In this document: positions 37,775 to 47,480 of the stretch, piece by piece
How the letters are laid out: each line of letters starts with the position of its first letter
Numbering within the stretch: position 1 is the first letter of the stretch
Assembly: GCF_022346885.1 (NCBI RefSeq)
Contig: NZ_JAKRNK010000002.1
Coordinates: forward strand, 248,001 to 312,000
Length of the DNA: 64,000 nucleotides
Direction of reading: 5' to 3'
Origin: Paenibacillus sp. ACRRX
GTDB taxonomy: Bacteria > Bacillota > Bacilli > Paenibacillales > Paenibacillaceae
Program-made: the position numbers and the translations under genes
Notes under the pieces: generated by a model
The model's database searches: none
The model's input: the letters and a program-made list of their open reading frames with translations, nothing else
Told to the model about the DNA's origin: nothing

Positions 37775-40366
37775 TTATATACTCTCCTGCTTAAGTGCAT
37801 CAATAATGTTTTCCTTTTTTACTTTCGCACTGGAATATAACATAGCCGCACTAACAATAACAAAAACGGCAGCAATGACAGAAAGAATGCTCATCCATGG
37901 AAACACAAATCCGTAGCTGAATTTGTTGGCCAATGCCCTGTAAATCAGATACATCACAACGAAGCTGATGGGAAGCCCAAACAACAGCGACTTCAACCCA
38001 TAAAAAATGCTTTCGTAGTTCATCATCTTCGCAAAGCCTTTAGGCGTCATGCCAACCGATTTCAGCATCGCAAATTCCCGCTTGCGAAGCGTTATGCTCG
38101 TCGAGATCGTATTGAAGATATTCGCGATTGAGACAGCTGAAATTAACACAATAAAGCCATACGAAAAGACAGACATGATCAAAATCCTTTGTTCTTCCAT
38201 TACTCTGGACTCGTATTCATTTAAAAAGAACAGGTTAGACGCTCTGAATTCTTCAATCTCCTGCTGTGTTTTCATAGGATTTTTGCTTTTTAAAAATAAT
38301 TGAGAGTGAACGAATGACATACTCTTTTCGTCCATGAGTCGCTCCTTGACACGCTTGGATACGATAATATCTAAGGTCCCTAATTCTGCTGAACGCATTC
38401 CCATAGGCAATTGATCCGTCATCGCAGCGATGGTTACCTTATTTAATTGCGTTTCTTTATTTGTCTCTTCGTTTATATAGCTCAAATTGAGGCTTTGACC
38501 AGTTTTTGCATGAATGGCTTTCGTGTTTACAAATTTACCAGACGTCTCGTCTTTATAGTGAATCGTATCCACAACGATCGCGGCGGGATGATCTGGATTC
38601 GTCAGCTGTTCGTAATTTGCGCCAACCGCTTTGGCATAGGCTTGCAAACTCGAATCGTTCATTGCATTAATCTTTATGCCATAAAGGTATTTCCCTTCCT
38701 TCAGTGCACTTCTATCCTGCTTAACTGCCTTCCGCAGCTCATCAGCAATTGCTGCTTCATCAAACCAGGCATTCACCATGTTCCATTCAATCACATTGTA
38801 TTCGCTCACATCGTCCAGGGATGCAATCGATTGAACTGTCGAATCGTCTAATGGTTTCCAATTGCTGTACCAGATTTGAATGTCGTAATTAACACCTTCC
38901 TGTGAGAGTGCTAGAGATTGCTTTAGATTGGCGGTAAAAAAGGACACAGTTAAAAACAAAACGATACTGATAACGAGTGAAAATACGGTGGCATGGTATC
39001 TTCGCTTGTTTCGTTTAATATTTTTTAATCCAATCTCGGCTTCGATGCCGATGAACTTGCGCATGAGCTTCGACGTTTTCACGGCTTTCGGTGTAAGTTT
39101 CACATCGGCAGTTTGGCGCATTGCGTCAATCGCGAAGATTTTGGAAGCTTTTATTGCCGGGACAAATGTCGAAATGAAAATCGTCAACATCGACACAACA
39201 CAGGCAATCAGGAGCGACATTGGCGTGATGATAAGTGTCAATTTTTCCGTAGTCCCCAGTGCCCCTTGGATGATGGAATTAATGAACAAGAAAGTTATCC
39301 CTATCCCAGCAAGGCCGCATAGGATCCCGATGGGGATGCTAATTAATCCGATAATGACACCTTCAAAGAACACCGAGTTCCGCTTCTGCCGCTTTGTAGC
39401 ACCGACGCTTGCAAGCATCCCTAGATGACGGGAACGTTCCGAGACAGATATCGCAAACGCATTGTAGATTAACGAAATCGAGCCGATCATGATGACTGCC
39501 ATAATAATGAGCGCCAAGGAAATAATCGTGCTGCTAGAGGCTTTGCTTTTTGACAAGCCATAATAGTGAAGCAAATCGTGATTATATTCGACAGAGTCGA
39601 TGTCGTTCATTTTCGCCAATTGATCTGCATGGTCAAACAAAGATCGATCAAGGGTTTTCAGAGCGACGGCCGCATTAACTCGATCGGTTGCCTTCATGTT
39701 GGTATCATCGATATAACTTATGATCGTATACCCAGGGGCCCACGCCGGTTCCATGACGGGACGTTTGATGAAACCTACCACTGAAAGTTCTCTGTTTGTG
39801 ATTTGCTGTAAGGATTCATTCAATTTTCCATCTTCACGACGCAATAGCTCAGATTGATCCAGTGGTTTATCGCTGCCCTTTTCGAAGCGTTCACCAACTG
39901 GGAGTGTTAAATGATCACCGATTTCATATTTTACCTTTGCATTTTTCACTATGGCTTCCGAAATCACGATTTCCTTGTCCGTTCTGGGTAGCCGCCCCTT
40001 GCTCAATTGAATTGGAAATTGCGTGAAGCCTTGCTTGTTGTATGCCTGAATAAACAAATAGGGCTTGGTCGAGTTGTCTGCTCCTACTAATCTGGCATAG
40101 CCCAGATCTTTGGTGATCGTGACGACTTTGGTTGCAGCGTCGTTTTGAATAGCTGCGAGTTGTTCCTTGCTCACATCTTTATAAAGGACATGCCATTCTC
40201 CACTCTCTGCGATGGTCTGCCTTTGCATAAGATCCAAAAAAGAAAAGCCGAGCGTTGCCACAGCCGTCACCATGGCAACCGAAATGATGACACCTATGAT
40301 CGTGACCAACGTACGCCTCTTATTTTGCTTCAGATGTCTGATCGTGAGTCGATTGACGATGTTCAT
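37775..40366 (-). CDS. ABC transporter permease, double FtsX type
   Basis: 863 aa. First membrane helix at 20-45 (TLVTIIGVIISVAMVTAVAT), then an extracytoplasmic domain of about 230 aa, a first FtsX three-helix block (about 280-415, with the SERSRHLGMLASVGATKRQK signature), another helix near 450-470, a second large outer domain, and a second FtsX block near 730-855 (LRKREFAMLKSVGMTPKGF). MacB-like mechanotransmission type rather than a classic pore. It overlaps the ATPase stop by ATGA, so the two subunits are coupled. Likely exports or senses a peptide or lipid antibiotic with the kinase pair upstream. Confidence 0.88.
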   Translation of the reverse strand: MNIVNRLTIRHLKQNKRRTLVTIIGVIISVAMVTAVATLGFSFLDLMQRQTIAESGEWHVLYKDVSKEQLAAIQNDAATKVVTITKDLGYARLVGADNSTKPYLFIQAYNKQGFTQFPIQLSKGRLPRTDKEIVISEAIVKNAKVKYEIGDHLTLPVGERFEKGSDKPLDQSELLRREDGKLNESLQQITNRELSVVGFIKRPVMEPAWAPGYTIISYIDDTNMKATDRVNAAVALKTLDRSLFDHADQLAKMNDIDSVEYNHDLLHYYGLSKSKASSSTIISLALIIMAVIMIGSISLIYNAFAISVSERSRHLGMLASVGATKRQKRNSVFFEGVIIGLISIPIGILCGLAGIGITFLFINSIIQGALGTTEKLTLIITPMSLLIACVVSMLTIFISTFVPAIKASKIFAIDAMRQTADVKLTPKAVKTSKLMRKFIGIEAEIGLKNIKRNKRRYHATVFSLVISIVLFLTVSFFTANLKQSLALSQEGVNYDIQIWYSNWKPLDDSTVQSIASLDDVSEYNVIEWNMVNAWFDEAAIADELRKAVKQDRSALKEGKYLYGIKINAMNDSSLQAYAKAVGANYEQLTNPDHPAAIVVDTIHYKDETSGKFVNTKAIHAKTGQSLNLSYINEETNKETQLNKVTIAAMTDQLPMGMRSAELGTLDIIVSKRVKERLMDEKSMSFVHSQLFLKSKNPMKTQQEIEEFRASNLFFLNEYESRVMEEQRILIMSVFSYGFIVLISAVSIANIFNTISTSITLRKREFAMLKSVGMTPKGFAKMMNYESIFYGLKSLLFGLPISFVVMYLIYRALANKFSYGFVFPWMSILSVIAAVFVIVSAAMLYSSAKVKKENIIDALKQESI

Positions 40367-41046
40367 GGACGGATCACCTCGTCCTTGGCAATTCTTCCGT
40401 CTTCAATGGAAATGATCCTATCGGCCTGCAGGGCGATTTGTTCGTCGTGTGTAATCACGATCAGCGTCTGCTGATAGGTCTTATTTAGCATCTTTAATAA
40501 CTCAACGATCTCACTGCTATTTTTGCTGTCCAAATTCCCAGTCGGCTCATCTGCAAGCATAATCGCAGGATTGCTAATGAGTGCTCTGCCAATCGAAACC
40601 CTTTGCTGCTGCCCGCCAGATAACTGATTAGGCAGATGGTTTAGCCGATGCTTCAGATCCAATGTCTGAACCAGCACGTCCAATTGTTTTTGATCTACCT
40701 TCTGTTTATCCAGTAGAAGCGGCAGCGTCATATTCTCTTCCACTGTCAGGACAGGAATGAGATTGAAGAACTGATAAATCAGACCGATTTGTCTGCGCCG
40801 AAAGATGGCCAGCTGCGTTTCGTCCAAGGTATACATGTCCGTATCCTCTACAAATACTTTCCCACTAGTCGGTCGATCTACACCCCCCAACATATGCAAA
40901 AGTGTCGATTTCCCCGATCCGGACGGGCCGATGATGGCGACGAATTCCCCTTTTCGTACTGAAAAAGAAATATCATCAAGCGCTTTTACCGCAGATTCGT
41001 CTTTCCCGTATTGTTTAGACAGATGTTCGATTCGTAAAATTTCCAT
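40363..41046 (-). CDS. ABC transporter ATP-binding protein (MacB/LolD/BceA-like)
   Basis: 227 aa from ATG at 41046 with GGAGG upstream. Walker A GPSGSGKST, Q loop in LIYQFFNLIPVLTVEEN, signature LSGGQQQRVSIGRAL, Walker B IMLADEPTGNLD and H-loop VITHDE. Partner of the downstream FtsX permease. Confidence 0.93.
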   Translation of the reverse strand: MEILRIEHLSKQYGKDESAVKALDDISFSVRKGEFVAIIGPSGSGKSTLLHMLGGVDRPTSGKVFVEDTDMYTLDETQLAIFRRRQIGLIYQFFNLIPVLTVEENMTLPLLLDKQKVDQKQLDVLVQTLDLKHRLNHLPNQLSGGQQQRVSIGRALISNPAIMLADEPTGNLDSKNSSEIVELLKMLNKTYQQTLIVITHDEQIALQADRIISIEDGRIAKDEVIRP

Positions 41047-41141
41047 AGTTATAACCTCCATAGCATCGCTGATGGATATCATTTTATCTGTCCAACATGA
41101 CTTTCAAGTGACTTGGAAAGTGACGATTTAGTCACTTACGG

Positions 41142-42143
41142 TTAGATCACTTGCTTATAAAATTTAATCCGAAACTCCGTGCCATCTACGCTGCTGCTTC
41201 TTACATCAATCACTCCGTTCTGATTGGCCACAATGCTGTGCGCCATTGCAAGACCGATGCCGATGCTCCCCTCAGCAGCATGCTTCCCTTTATAAAACCG
41301 TTTAAAAATGTAGGGCAAATCTGCTTTTGGAATGCCTTTTCCGTTGTCAGCAATGATGATTTCAGTGAATAACGCGTTCTCGGTAAAAGAAATGGAAATT
41401 GCTCCGCCCTCTTGGGTATGTTCGACACCGTTCTTCAAAATGTTGATGACCGCTTCAACAGTCCAATTAAAATCCCCTATAAAAGAGACGCCCTCATCTC
41501 CTTTGATCGATACCGTCTGTTCCTTAATATCCATCGGAATCAAGACAGGGTCTAACGCCTTCCGGATAAGCTCTTTTACTAGTATTCGATCTCTTTTGAA
41601 TGGAATTGTTTTGGCATCGATCTTCGATAGCTTCAACAGCGACGACACAAGCCAATCAATTCGTTCCAGTTGTATCCGAATGTTGTGAGTGAATTCCATT
41701 CTTTTGGCTGGTGGCAGGTCAGATCCGCTTAACAATTCCGCCATAACCGTCATGGAGGTAAGCGGCGTTTTGAGCTGATGCGAAATATCAGAAATGGCGT
41801 CCGTCAGTTGCATTTTGTCTCGCTTTAGAAGCGAACGCTGTTCAGATAACATAAGCGTCACTTTATAAATATCATTCTTTAAGATGCTAAGCTCGCCTTC
41901 TTGATTATCGCGAACGTCAAGTTTGTCATTACCGCTGCTAATTTCGCGTAAATAGACGGATAGCTTCTCAAGTTCGCGGTATCTCCAGCTTGTAAATAGA
42001 AAGCAACTTCCTATAAGCAAAAGTGACAGGATAACAACGAGCACCACCGCAGCAGGTGATATATAAGCAGCGGTAACGAGTGCCGTTAAGCTGATCAAGC
42101 TCATGATGAGCAGTAATAGTTGAATTTCTCGATTACGCAGCAT
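41142..42143 (-). CDS. Intramembrane-sensing histidine kinase (BceS-like)
   Basis: 333 aa. Two membrane helices close together (about 8-28 and 31-52) with almost no outer loop, so it probably does not sense the ligand itself. Phospho-acceptor SDISHQLKTPLTSM with His122; HATPase N-box INILKNGVEHT, G1 DNGKGIP, and GIGLAMAHSIV. Such kinases usually receive the signal from the partner ABC transporter. Its ATG directly abuts the response regulator stop. Confidence 0.9.
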   Translation of the reverse strand: MLRNREIQLLLLIMSLISLTALVTAAYISPAAVVLVVILSLLLIGSCFLFTSWRYRELEKLSVYLREISSGNDKLDVRDNQEGELSILKNDIYKVTLMLSEQRSLLKRDKMQLTDAISDISHQLKTPLTSMTVMAELLSGSDLPPAKRMEFTHNIRIQLERIDWLVSSLLKLSKIDAKTIPFKRDRILVKELIRKALDPVLIPMDIKEQTVSIKGDEGVSFIGDFNWTVEAVINILKNGVEHTQEGGAISISFTENALFTEIIIADNGKGIPKADLPYIFKRFYKGKHAAEGSIGIGLAMAHSIVANQNGVIDVRSSSVDGTEFRIKFYKQVI

Positions 42144-42827
42144 TTAGTCACCGACCTTATATCCGAGACCACGGACCGTTTTGATCAAGGTTGGGCTCTG
42201 CGGATCATCCTCAAGCTTTTCCCGCAGCCTTTTAATATAAACGGTTAACGTATTGTCGTTTACGAAATCGCCTGCCACATCCCAGATTTGTTCTAAAAGC
42301 TGATTCCTCGTGAGAACTTGACCAATATGGTTGCCGAAGATCAGCAGCAAGCGGTACTCTAGTGCCGTCAACAGAATTTCAGCTCCGTTTTTAGACACCG
42401 TTCCCTCCATAGTGTTAATGCGTACATTGCCGATATCCATGATTGTTTTCGCCTGGAATGGCTTTTGGTATCTCCGCAAGACAGACTTGATTCGAGAGAG
42501 AAGCTCACGAATTCGAAAAGGCTTCGTAATATAATCATCAGCCCCCATATCCAGTCCCATCACGACATTGACTTCATCGTCGATAGCGGTTAAGAAAATA
42601 ACCGGAATATCTCTTCGCTCCTTTACCAGCTTGCACAGCTCATATCCGCTCCCATCCGGAAGCGATAAATCAAACAGGCATAATGTAATCTGCTCGATGC
42701 CTTCGGAGAGCTCCTTTTGAGCTGATGCGACATCATGGCACAGGATCGTAGAAAAGCCATCTTGCTGCAGCGAATATTCCAGACCGGTTGCGATTGTTTT
42801 ATCGTCCTCAACGACTAAAATCTTCAT
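42144..42827 (-). CDS. OmpR/PhoB family response regulator
   Basis: 227 aa. Receiver with acidic pair EDD near 7-9, phospho-acceptor Asp53 (LFDLSLPDG), Lys in DYITKPF. C-terminal winged helix with LTALEYRLLLIFG and DNTLTVYIKRLREKLEDD, then TVRGLGYKV. First gene of the regulator-kinase-ATPase-permease operon; a TATAAT box (42889-42884, minus strand) lies about 55 nt upstream. Confidence 0.93.
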   Translation of the reverse strand: MKILVVEDDKTIATGLEYSLQQDGFSTILCHDVASAQKELSEGIEQITLCLFDLSLPDGSGYELCKLVKERRDIPVIFLTAIDDEVNVVMGLDMGADDYITKPFRIRELLSRIKSVLRRYQKPFQAKTIMDIGNVRINTMEGTVSKNGAEILLTALEYRLLLIFGNHIGQVLTRNQLLEQIWDVAGDFVNDNTLTVYIKRLREKLEDDPQSPTLIKTVRGLGYKVGD

Positions 42828-43065
42828 AAATTAGATCATTCCTACTCTTTAATGAGATTCATTCTTTTTAAGTTAGTGTCATTATTATACTCCATCATTT
42901 TCTGTACTGCTCTTAAGTAATCTTATTGCATGAGATGTAATCATTTTTTTTCTGGATTGTTCTTGCCTCTGTTAAAAAACATTGCCCTTACGTTTAGAAA
43001 GTAATAAACCAGAGCTATCAGGAAAACTGAAAGTAACCCCTTAATAACCGGCATTCCATCGATGC

Positions 43066-43107
43066 AAATGGCCGACAGCATCTCATTCGAGTTGCTGTCG
43101 GCCATTT
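43066..43107. terminator. Strong symmetric hairpin with T run
   Basis: 15-bp perfect stem AAATGGCCGACAGCA (43066-43080) / TGCTGTCGGCCATTT (43093-43107), followed by more T. It probably ends the minus-strand ArsR transcript. The core GGCCGACAGCAtc is nearly the same as the terminator at 50571-50610. Confidence 0.7.
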
Positions 43108-43222
43108 TTTCGCTTCTTCTCAGAACTCGCTATTCAGTCGGGTCACTTCAATCATCTCATCACTTTTGCGTTAAAACGCCCTCACGATTGGAAGGTCACA
43201 GCTGCTTTTCATTCATTAACGA

Positions 43223-44125
43223 TTAATAATACATATTCACCACGATGTCCTGGTCGTAATTACCATATCCCGCACCAAATAGTGTTACTCCTCCGCAATT
43301 GTCCGCTGTTGTTGGCGATGCTATTCGCAGTCTTACCTCTTTGTTAAATTCAATGCCGAGCATGTGTATCGACACATCCGAAATCCGAACCCCGTCCATG
43401 TAAGTGCCCTCTTCCATAACAGCGATCGTCTTGAGCAGGCCATGCTGCGTGCCGTGATTCCACCAGTCCGGTGTGTATAAGCCACGTTTGTTACCAAAAT
43501 CGCCTGGTGACGTCCACATACCAACTTCGACTCCATTGATAAAGAAACTAATATCCGATGGCCACAGCTCATTGAATCCAGGCGCCTCCGAACATATTTC
43601 AAATGAAATTTCTAACCGTTTGAGCTCCTGATTGCTCAGCAAAAAATTTGGAAGACAATATTCGACCCATCCGCTGCCAAACCATAGAAGATTCGCCTGC
43701 ACATGTTCTGGATCGGCAAAATAACGAGGATCATCAACCATACCAATCATTTTAGATGCCGAAGCAAGACCACATGTCGCATTCACATCGAAATTGGTGT
43801 AGTGACCAACTGGTATCGAGGCCACGTAGCTTTTTTTAGGCTGCGCCTGCCTTGATCTGAATTGCAAATGAATACAATCCAATTTGAGAAAACACAGCTT
43901 CTGCATGCCTCGCTTGCCAACAGTACTTTCGCACGCTATGATCCCCGCACGCTCCATCTTCTGAATATGCTTCGTGATAATCGCAGAAGAAACGGCAAGC
44001 GCCTCGGCTAACTCTCCAATATTCATGGGTCTATCGTTTAACATTTCGATGATTCTAACCCGAGTAGCCGACGATAAGCACTCAAGAAACGACATGTTAT
44101 CAATGCTTACTTCAATGGATTGCAT
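43223..44125 (-). CDS. ArsR-type regulator with large C-terminal sensor domain
   Basis: 300 aa. N-terminal winged HTH (about 8-80): LECLSSATRVRIIEMLNDRP then IGELAEALAVSSAIITKHIQ. Ordinary ArsR proteins are near 100 aa; here about 200 further residues form a probable beta-sandwich (ANLLWFGSGWVEYCLPNFLL, SFFINGVEVGMWTSPGDFG, VRLRIASPT), rich in Trp and Gly as in carbohydrate-binding folds. It is divergent from a GH2 glycosidase with dyads before both genes. Probably a sugar-responsive repressor of that glycosidase. Confidence 0.8.
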   Translation of the reverse strand: MQSIEVSIDNMSFLECLSSATRVRIIEMLNDRPMNIGELAEALAVSSAIITKHIQKMERAGIIACESTVGKRGMQKLCFLKLDCIHLQFRSRQAQPKKSYVASIPVGHYTNFDVNATCGLASASKMIGMVDDPRYFADPEHVQANLLWFGSGWVEYCLPNFLLSNQELKRLEISFEICSEAPGFNELWPSDISFFINGVEVGMWTSPGDFGNKRGLYTPDWWNHGTQHGLLKTIAVMEEGTYMDGVRISDVSIHMLGIEFNKEVRLRIASPTTADNCGGVTLFGAGYGNYDQDIVVNMYY

Positions 44126-44164
44126 GATGTTCCTCCCATTTCCTCATTTCTTACATCTATTATA

Positions 44165-44178
44165 TAACTTTTAAGTTA
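44165..44178. promoter_or_regulatory. Operator dyad on the regulator side
   Basis: Perfect palindrome TAACTTTTAAGTTA in the promoter region of the ArsR-type gene; shares TAACTTTT.AGTTA with the dyad at 44298-44313. Confidence 0.6.
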
Positions 44179-44297
44179 ACCAATCCACAAAATTTGTATC
44201 CCTGCTATACATTCTATTTAATTAGGGCGAGAATCACATTGACAGATGATGAATACGGCACTATTATGATGGTGTATCGTTATCTCACGTTAATTAA

Positions 44298-44313
44298 TTA
44301 ACTTTTTAGTTAA
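44298..44313. promoter_or_regulatory. Operator dyad on the glycosidase side
   Basis: Palindrome TTAACTTTTTAGTTAA just upstream of the GH2 ribosome site (AGGAGG). Together with 44165-44178 it brackets the divergent promoters, consistent with control by the ArsR-type protein. Confidence 0.6.
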
Positions 44314-44335
44314 TCATAAAACAAGGAGGATTCTT

Positions 44336-46084
44336 ATGCCAACAAACAAGTTACCCCGTCCTGAATATCCAAGACCACAATTTATACGTGAACAGTGGAT
44401 AAATTTGAATGGACATTGGCAGTTCGAGATAGATCATGGATGCAGTGGGAAGGCACGCGGTTTACAAAAGGATGACGTCACATTAAACCAGTCGATCGTT
44501 GTGCCTTTCTGTCCAGAAAGCAGCCTATCCGGCATTGGCAATACCGACTTTATGAATGCCGTCTGGTACAAACGCAGCTTCGCAACGCCTGAAGCGTGGT
44601 CCAACGGCAGAAAACTGCTTCATTTCGGAGCTGTTGATTACAAAGCAGAGGTGTGGATTAACGAGAAACTTGTCGGGTCACACCGTGGGGGCTACTCATC
44701 GTTTTCGTTCGATATCACGCACGCCTTGAAGCATGGTGATAATACCATAACGGTATATGCTGAGGATCATATTAGATCTGGTCTCCAGCCGCGCGGCAAG
44801 CAATCTGGCGAGTATCATTCCCATGGTTGTGATTATACGAGAACAACTGGCATTTGGCAGACGGTATGGCTCGAATATGTACCCCAGACCTATATCTCAT
44901 CCTTCCGCATAACGCCAGACCCTGAGAACGCATGCATACATTTGGAAGCAAAAATAAACGGCGCTGTGAAGGGGCTTCAACTTACTTGCGATGCTTCCTT
45001 CGAGGACAAGCCAATGGGTTCAGCATCTGTGAACATCGGAAGCTCATTGGCAAAGTTGACACTTTCATTAACAGATGTTCACCTATGGCAAGTAGGTTCG
45101 CCCAACCTGTACGGTTTGAATTTAAGTCTCGTTTGCGATGGTTCAATCATCGATTCCGCCATCTCCTATTTTGGTCTACGTTCTATCCATCTCGATGGAA
45201 TGGCTGTCCGAATTAATGGCAAATCGGTGTTTCAGCGGCTTGTCCTTGACCAAGGGTTCTATCCGGAGGGTATTTATACCGCTCCAAGCGATGATGATCT
45301 AAAGCGCGACATCGAAATATCGATTGGACTTGGCTTCAACGGTGCAAGACTTCATGAGAAGATGTTCGAACCCCGTTTCCTATATTGGGCTGACAAGCTA
45401 GGCTACCTAGTATGGGGTGAGCATGCTAACTGGGGATTGGATATTTCTACTCCGCAAGGACTCTTGCGATTTTTGCCGGAGTGGATAGAAGGCGTTGAAC
45501 GTGACTTTAATCATCCGAGCTTGATCGGCTGGTGTCCTTTCAATGAAACATGGGATTCAGGTAATGGTGCACGTCAAGATAATGAAGTATTGCGGATTGT
45601 ATACGAAACGACCAAAGCACTTGATCCGACTCGGCCTGTAATTGATACGAGCGGTAATTTCCATGTTGTGACCGATATATATGATGTGCACGACTACGAT
45701 CAAAATGTAGATACGTTCCGTGCTCGTTATGCACCTATGGCTGAAGACGGCGAAGTGTACAACACTTACCCCGATCGCCAAACTTACGGAGGACAGCCTT
45801 ATTTCGTCAGCGAATATGGCGGCATCTGGTGGAATCCGAGCCAACTGGATCAGAAATCCTGGGGGTATGGAGACCGCCCGCAGAGTGAAGAGGAATTTAT
45901 TGCGCGTTACGCTGGCCTCACGACAACTTTGCTCGATAATCCAAAGATGTTCGGCTTCTGCTACACACAGCTGTATGACGTGGAACAGGAAGTCAATGGT
46001 TTATACACTTACGATAGAACATCTAAATTTGATCCGAAGATTATTCGCGCGATTAATACGAAAAAAGCAGCAATCGAGGATTAG
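44336..46084 (+). CDS. Glycoside hydrolase family 2 (beta-galactosidase/beta-glucuronidase-like)
   Basis: 582 aa, cytoplasmic (no signal). Jelly-roll sugar-binding domain (about 15-180: EQWINLNGHWQFEID, VWYKRSF, GAVDYKAEVWINEKLVGSH), Ig-like domain (about 190-285), TIM barrel (about 288-575). Acid/base Glu404 in CPFNETWD; nucleophile Glu493 in FVSEYGG. Shorter than LacZ, without its C-terminal domains. Substrate cannot be fixed; the nearby regulator suggests an inducible sugar. AGGAGG precedes ATG. Confidence 0.9.
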   Translation: MPTNKLPRPEYPRPQFIREQWINLNGHWQFEIDHGCSGKARGLQKDDVTLNQSIVVPFCPESSLSGIGNTDFMNAVWYKRSFATPEAWSNGRKLLHFGAVDYKAEVWINEKLVGSHRGGYSSFSFDITHALKHGDNTITVYAEDHIRSGLQPRGKQSGEYHSHGCDYTRTTGIWQTVWLEYVPQTYISSFRITPDPENACIHLEAKINGAVKGLQLTCDASFEDKPMGSASVNIGSSLAKLTLSLTDVHLWQVGSPNLYGLNLSLVCDGSIIDSAISYFGLRSIHLDGMAVRINGKSVFQRLVLDQGFYPEGIYTAPSDDDLKRDIEISIGLGFNGARLHEKMFEPRFLYWADKLGYLVWGEHANWGLDISTPQGLLRFLPEWIEGVERDFNHPSLIGWCPFNETWDSGNGARQDNEVLRIVYETTKALDPTRPVIDTSGNFHVVTDIYDVHDYDQNVDTFRARYAPMAEDGEVYNTYPDRQTYGGQPYFVSEYGGIWWNPSQLDQKSWGYGDRPQSEEEFIARYAGLTTTLLDNPKMFGFCYTQLYDVEQEVNGLYTYDRTSKFDPKIIRAINTKKAAIED

Positions 46085-46112
46085 ATACAAGCTTTTCAAC
46101 CAAAGAATAATA

Positions 46113-46152
46113 AAGGATGGGCTATATGCGACAAGCACAATAACCCATCCTT
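46113..46152 (+). terminator. Intrinsic terminator after the GH2 gene
   Basis: AAGGATGGG (46113-46121) pairs with CCCATCCTT (46144-46152), followed by ATTTT. It also lies just past the convergent YdcF gene stop. Confidence 0.75.
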
Positions 46153-46157
46153 ATTTT

Positions 46158-47195
46158 CTACTTGGTGATATATAATATCGTCATACCAATTAGTGATAAA
46201 CCTAGTACTATTCCGACTACGGTACCATGACGCTTTTTATTCATGACTACAACGGCAATATATTCGCGAATCATCGCGTTCGGCCAATAGTACAGAGCCG
46301 TCTTAGCCCCGATACCTTGACTGGACAATCCTGCTGCTCGCGCAAACAATCCAGAACGGAACAAATGAAAATTATTAGTTGCGAAAATACTGTTGTATCT
46401 ATCTTCATACATATTGTCCATGATCTTCTTGGAGAACACCATATTCTCAAAAGTATTCGTCGAACGATTCTCTTGTATCGTATGTTGGATCGGGATCCCC
46501 TTGTCCACTGCATAAGCTTGCATCGCTTCAGCTTCCGACACTAGCTCATCTGACCCTTTTCCACCGGATAAAATGAGGGTAGGCGGTGTTGTCACTGCTT
46601 CCTGCCTACGGTAAAATTCAATCGCTTTATCAATTCGATTTGCGAGTAGTGGAGGGACCTTGTCGCCCATTAACCCGCTTCCAAGCACAATAATGAAGTT
46701 TTGATTTAATTTCGGCTTGTTGAACTGATACAAGAAATACGCGGATAAAAAGCTAAATAAATTTACAAGAAAATAGAGTAGTATGAACATGACCCCGGAA
46801 TAAAACAGCTGTATTTCCTGTGGCAAGTATCGAACTGGCTTCATAAATGAGAACGTAATAAAGATCAAAATACAAATCCCCAATAATAACGTGAGATAAT
46901 TCGAAAATTTTCTTCCTTCTTTACGAATCAATATTTTGGCATTGAGCAGAAGTGCAATTACTAATGCATATCCCCCAAAGGTTAACATGAGTCCAAACAG
47001 AATAATTGGAACGATCGCAAGTATCATAAGAAAAGGATTACCGGATAAGAAAGCTGCAGAAATGCCTAACAATCCAGTCGAGCAAATAAGAATATTAAAT
47101 AAAAAGCCATTAATCGTTCTTCTCGGATCTCTTAGGTAGAACCAAAGGAAAAGAACAAGCAATACGATCGGAACCAACCACATTATTGCATACAT
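46158..47195 (-). CDS. YdcF/DUF218 family membrane protein
   Basis: 345 aa. About five N-terminal hydrophobic helices (residues 3-20, 30-50, 55-88, 103-118, 132-157), then the DUF218 domain: NFIIVLGSGLMGDKVPPLLANR split over two blocks, ILSGGKGSDELVSEAEAM, and ENRSTNTFENMVFS with a C-terminal NNFHLFRSG. This is the ElyC/SanA/YdcF fold linked to envelope functions; a final hydrophobic helix closes the protein. Role unknown. Confidence 0.87.
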   Translation of the reverse strand: MYAIMWLVPIVLLVLFLWFYLRDPRRTINGFLFNILICSTGLLGISAAFLSGNPFLMILAIVPIILFGLMLTFGGYALVIALLLNAKILIRKEGRKFSNYLTLLLGICILIFITFSFMKPVRYLPQEIQLFYSGVMFILLYFLVNLFSFLSAYFLYQFNKPKLNQNFIIVLGSGLMGDKVPPLLANRIDKAIEFYRRQEAVTTPPTLILSGGKGSDELVSEAEAMQAYAVDKGIPIQHTIQENRSTNTFENMVFSKKIMDNMYEDRYNSIFATNNFHLFRSGLFARAAGLSSQGIGAKTALYYWPNAMIREYIAVVVMNKKRHGTVVGIVLGLSLIGMTILYITK

Positions 47196-47480
47196 ACTAT
47201 GTTGAACACTCCATCCAGACCATTATTTCTAGGCAGTCGTTAATCAATAAAATTGATCGCCTCTTCTACAAGTACAAAATCTGTCCGATTTGCTTTGCCA
47301 ATCACAAGGCCATCATAATAACAAGCCATACCATCGTTCTTAGCAGCGTTACTCCATACTGCCCTCAATACATGGCAAAGCAAATTTCTCTATTAGTGGA
47401 TGGCGAGAAACGAATCATTCTTACGTTAGGAAGTTAGCGGCGCTTCTTTTTGCATGCTGAATCGAATTGAACCTAATTGA

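Noticed and set aside
47186-47437. Plus-strand 83-aa frame between YdcF and oxidase genes
   Set aside because: No ribosome site or recognised family; probably chance.
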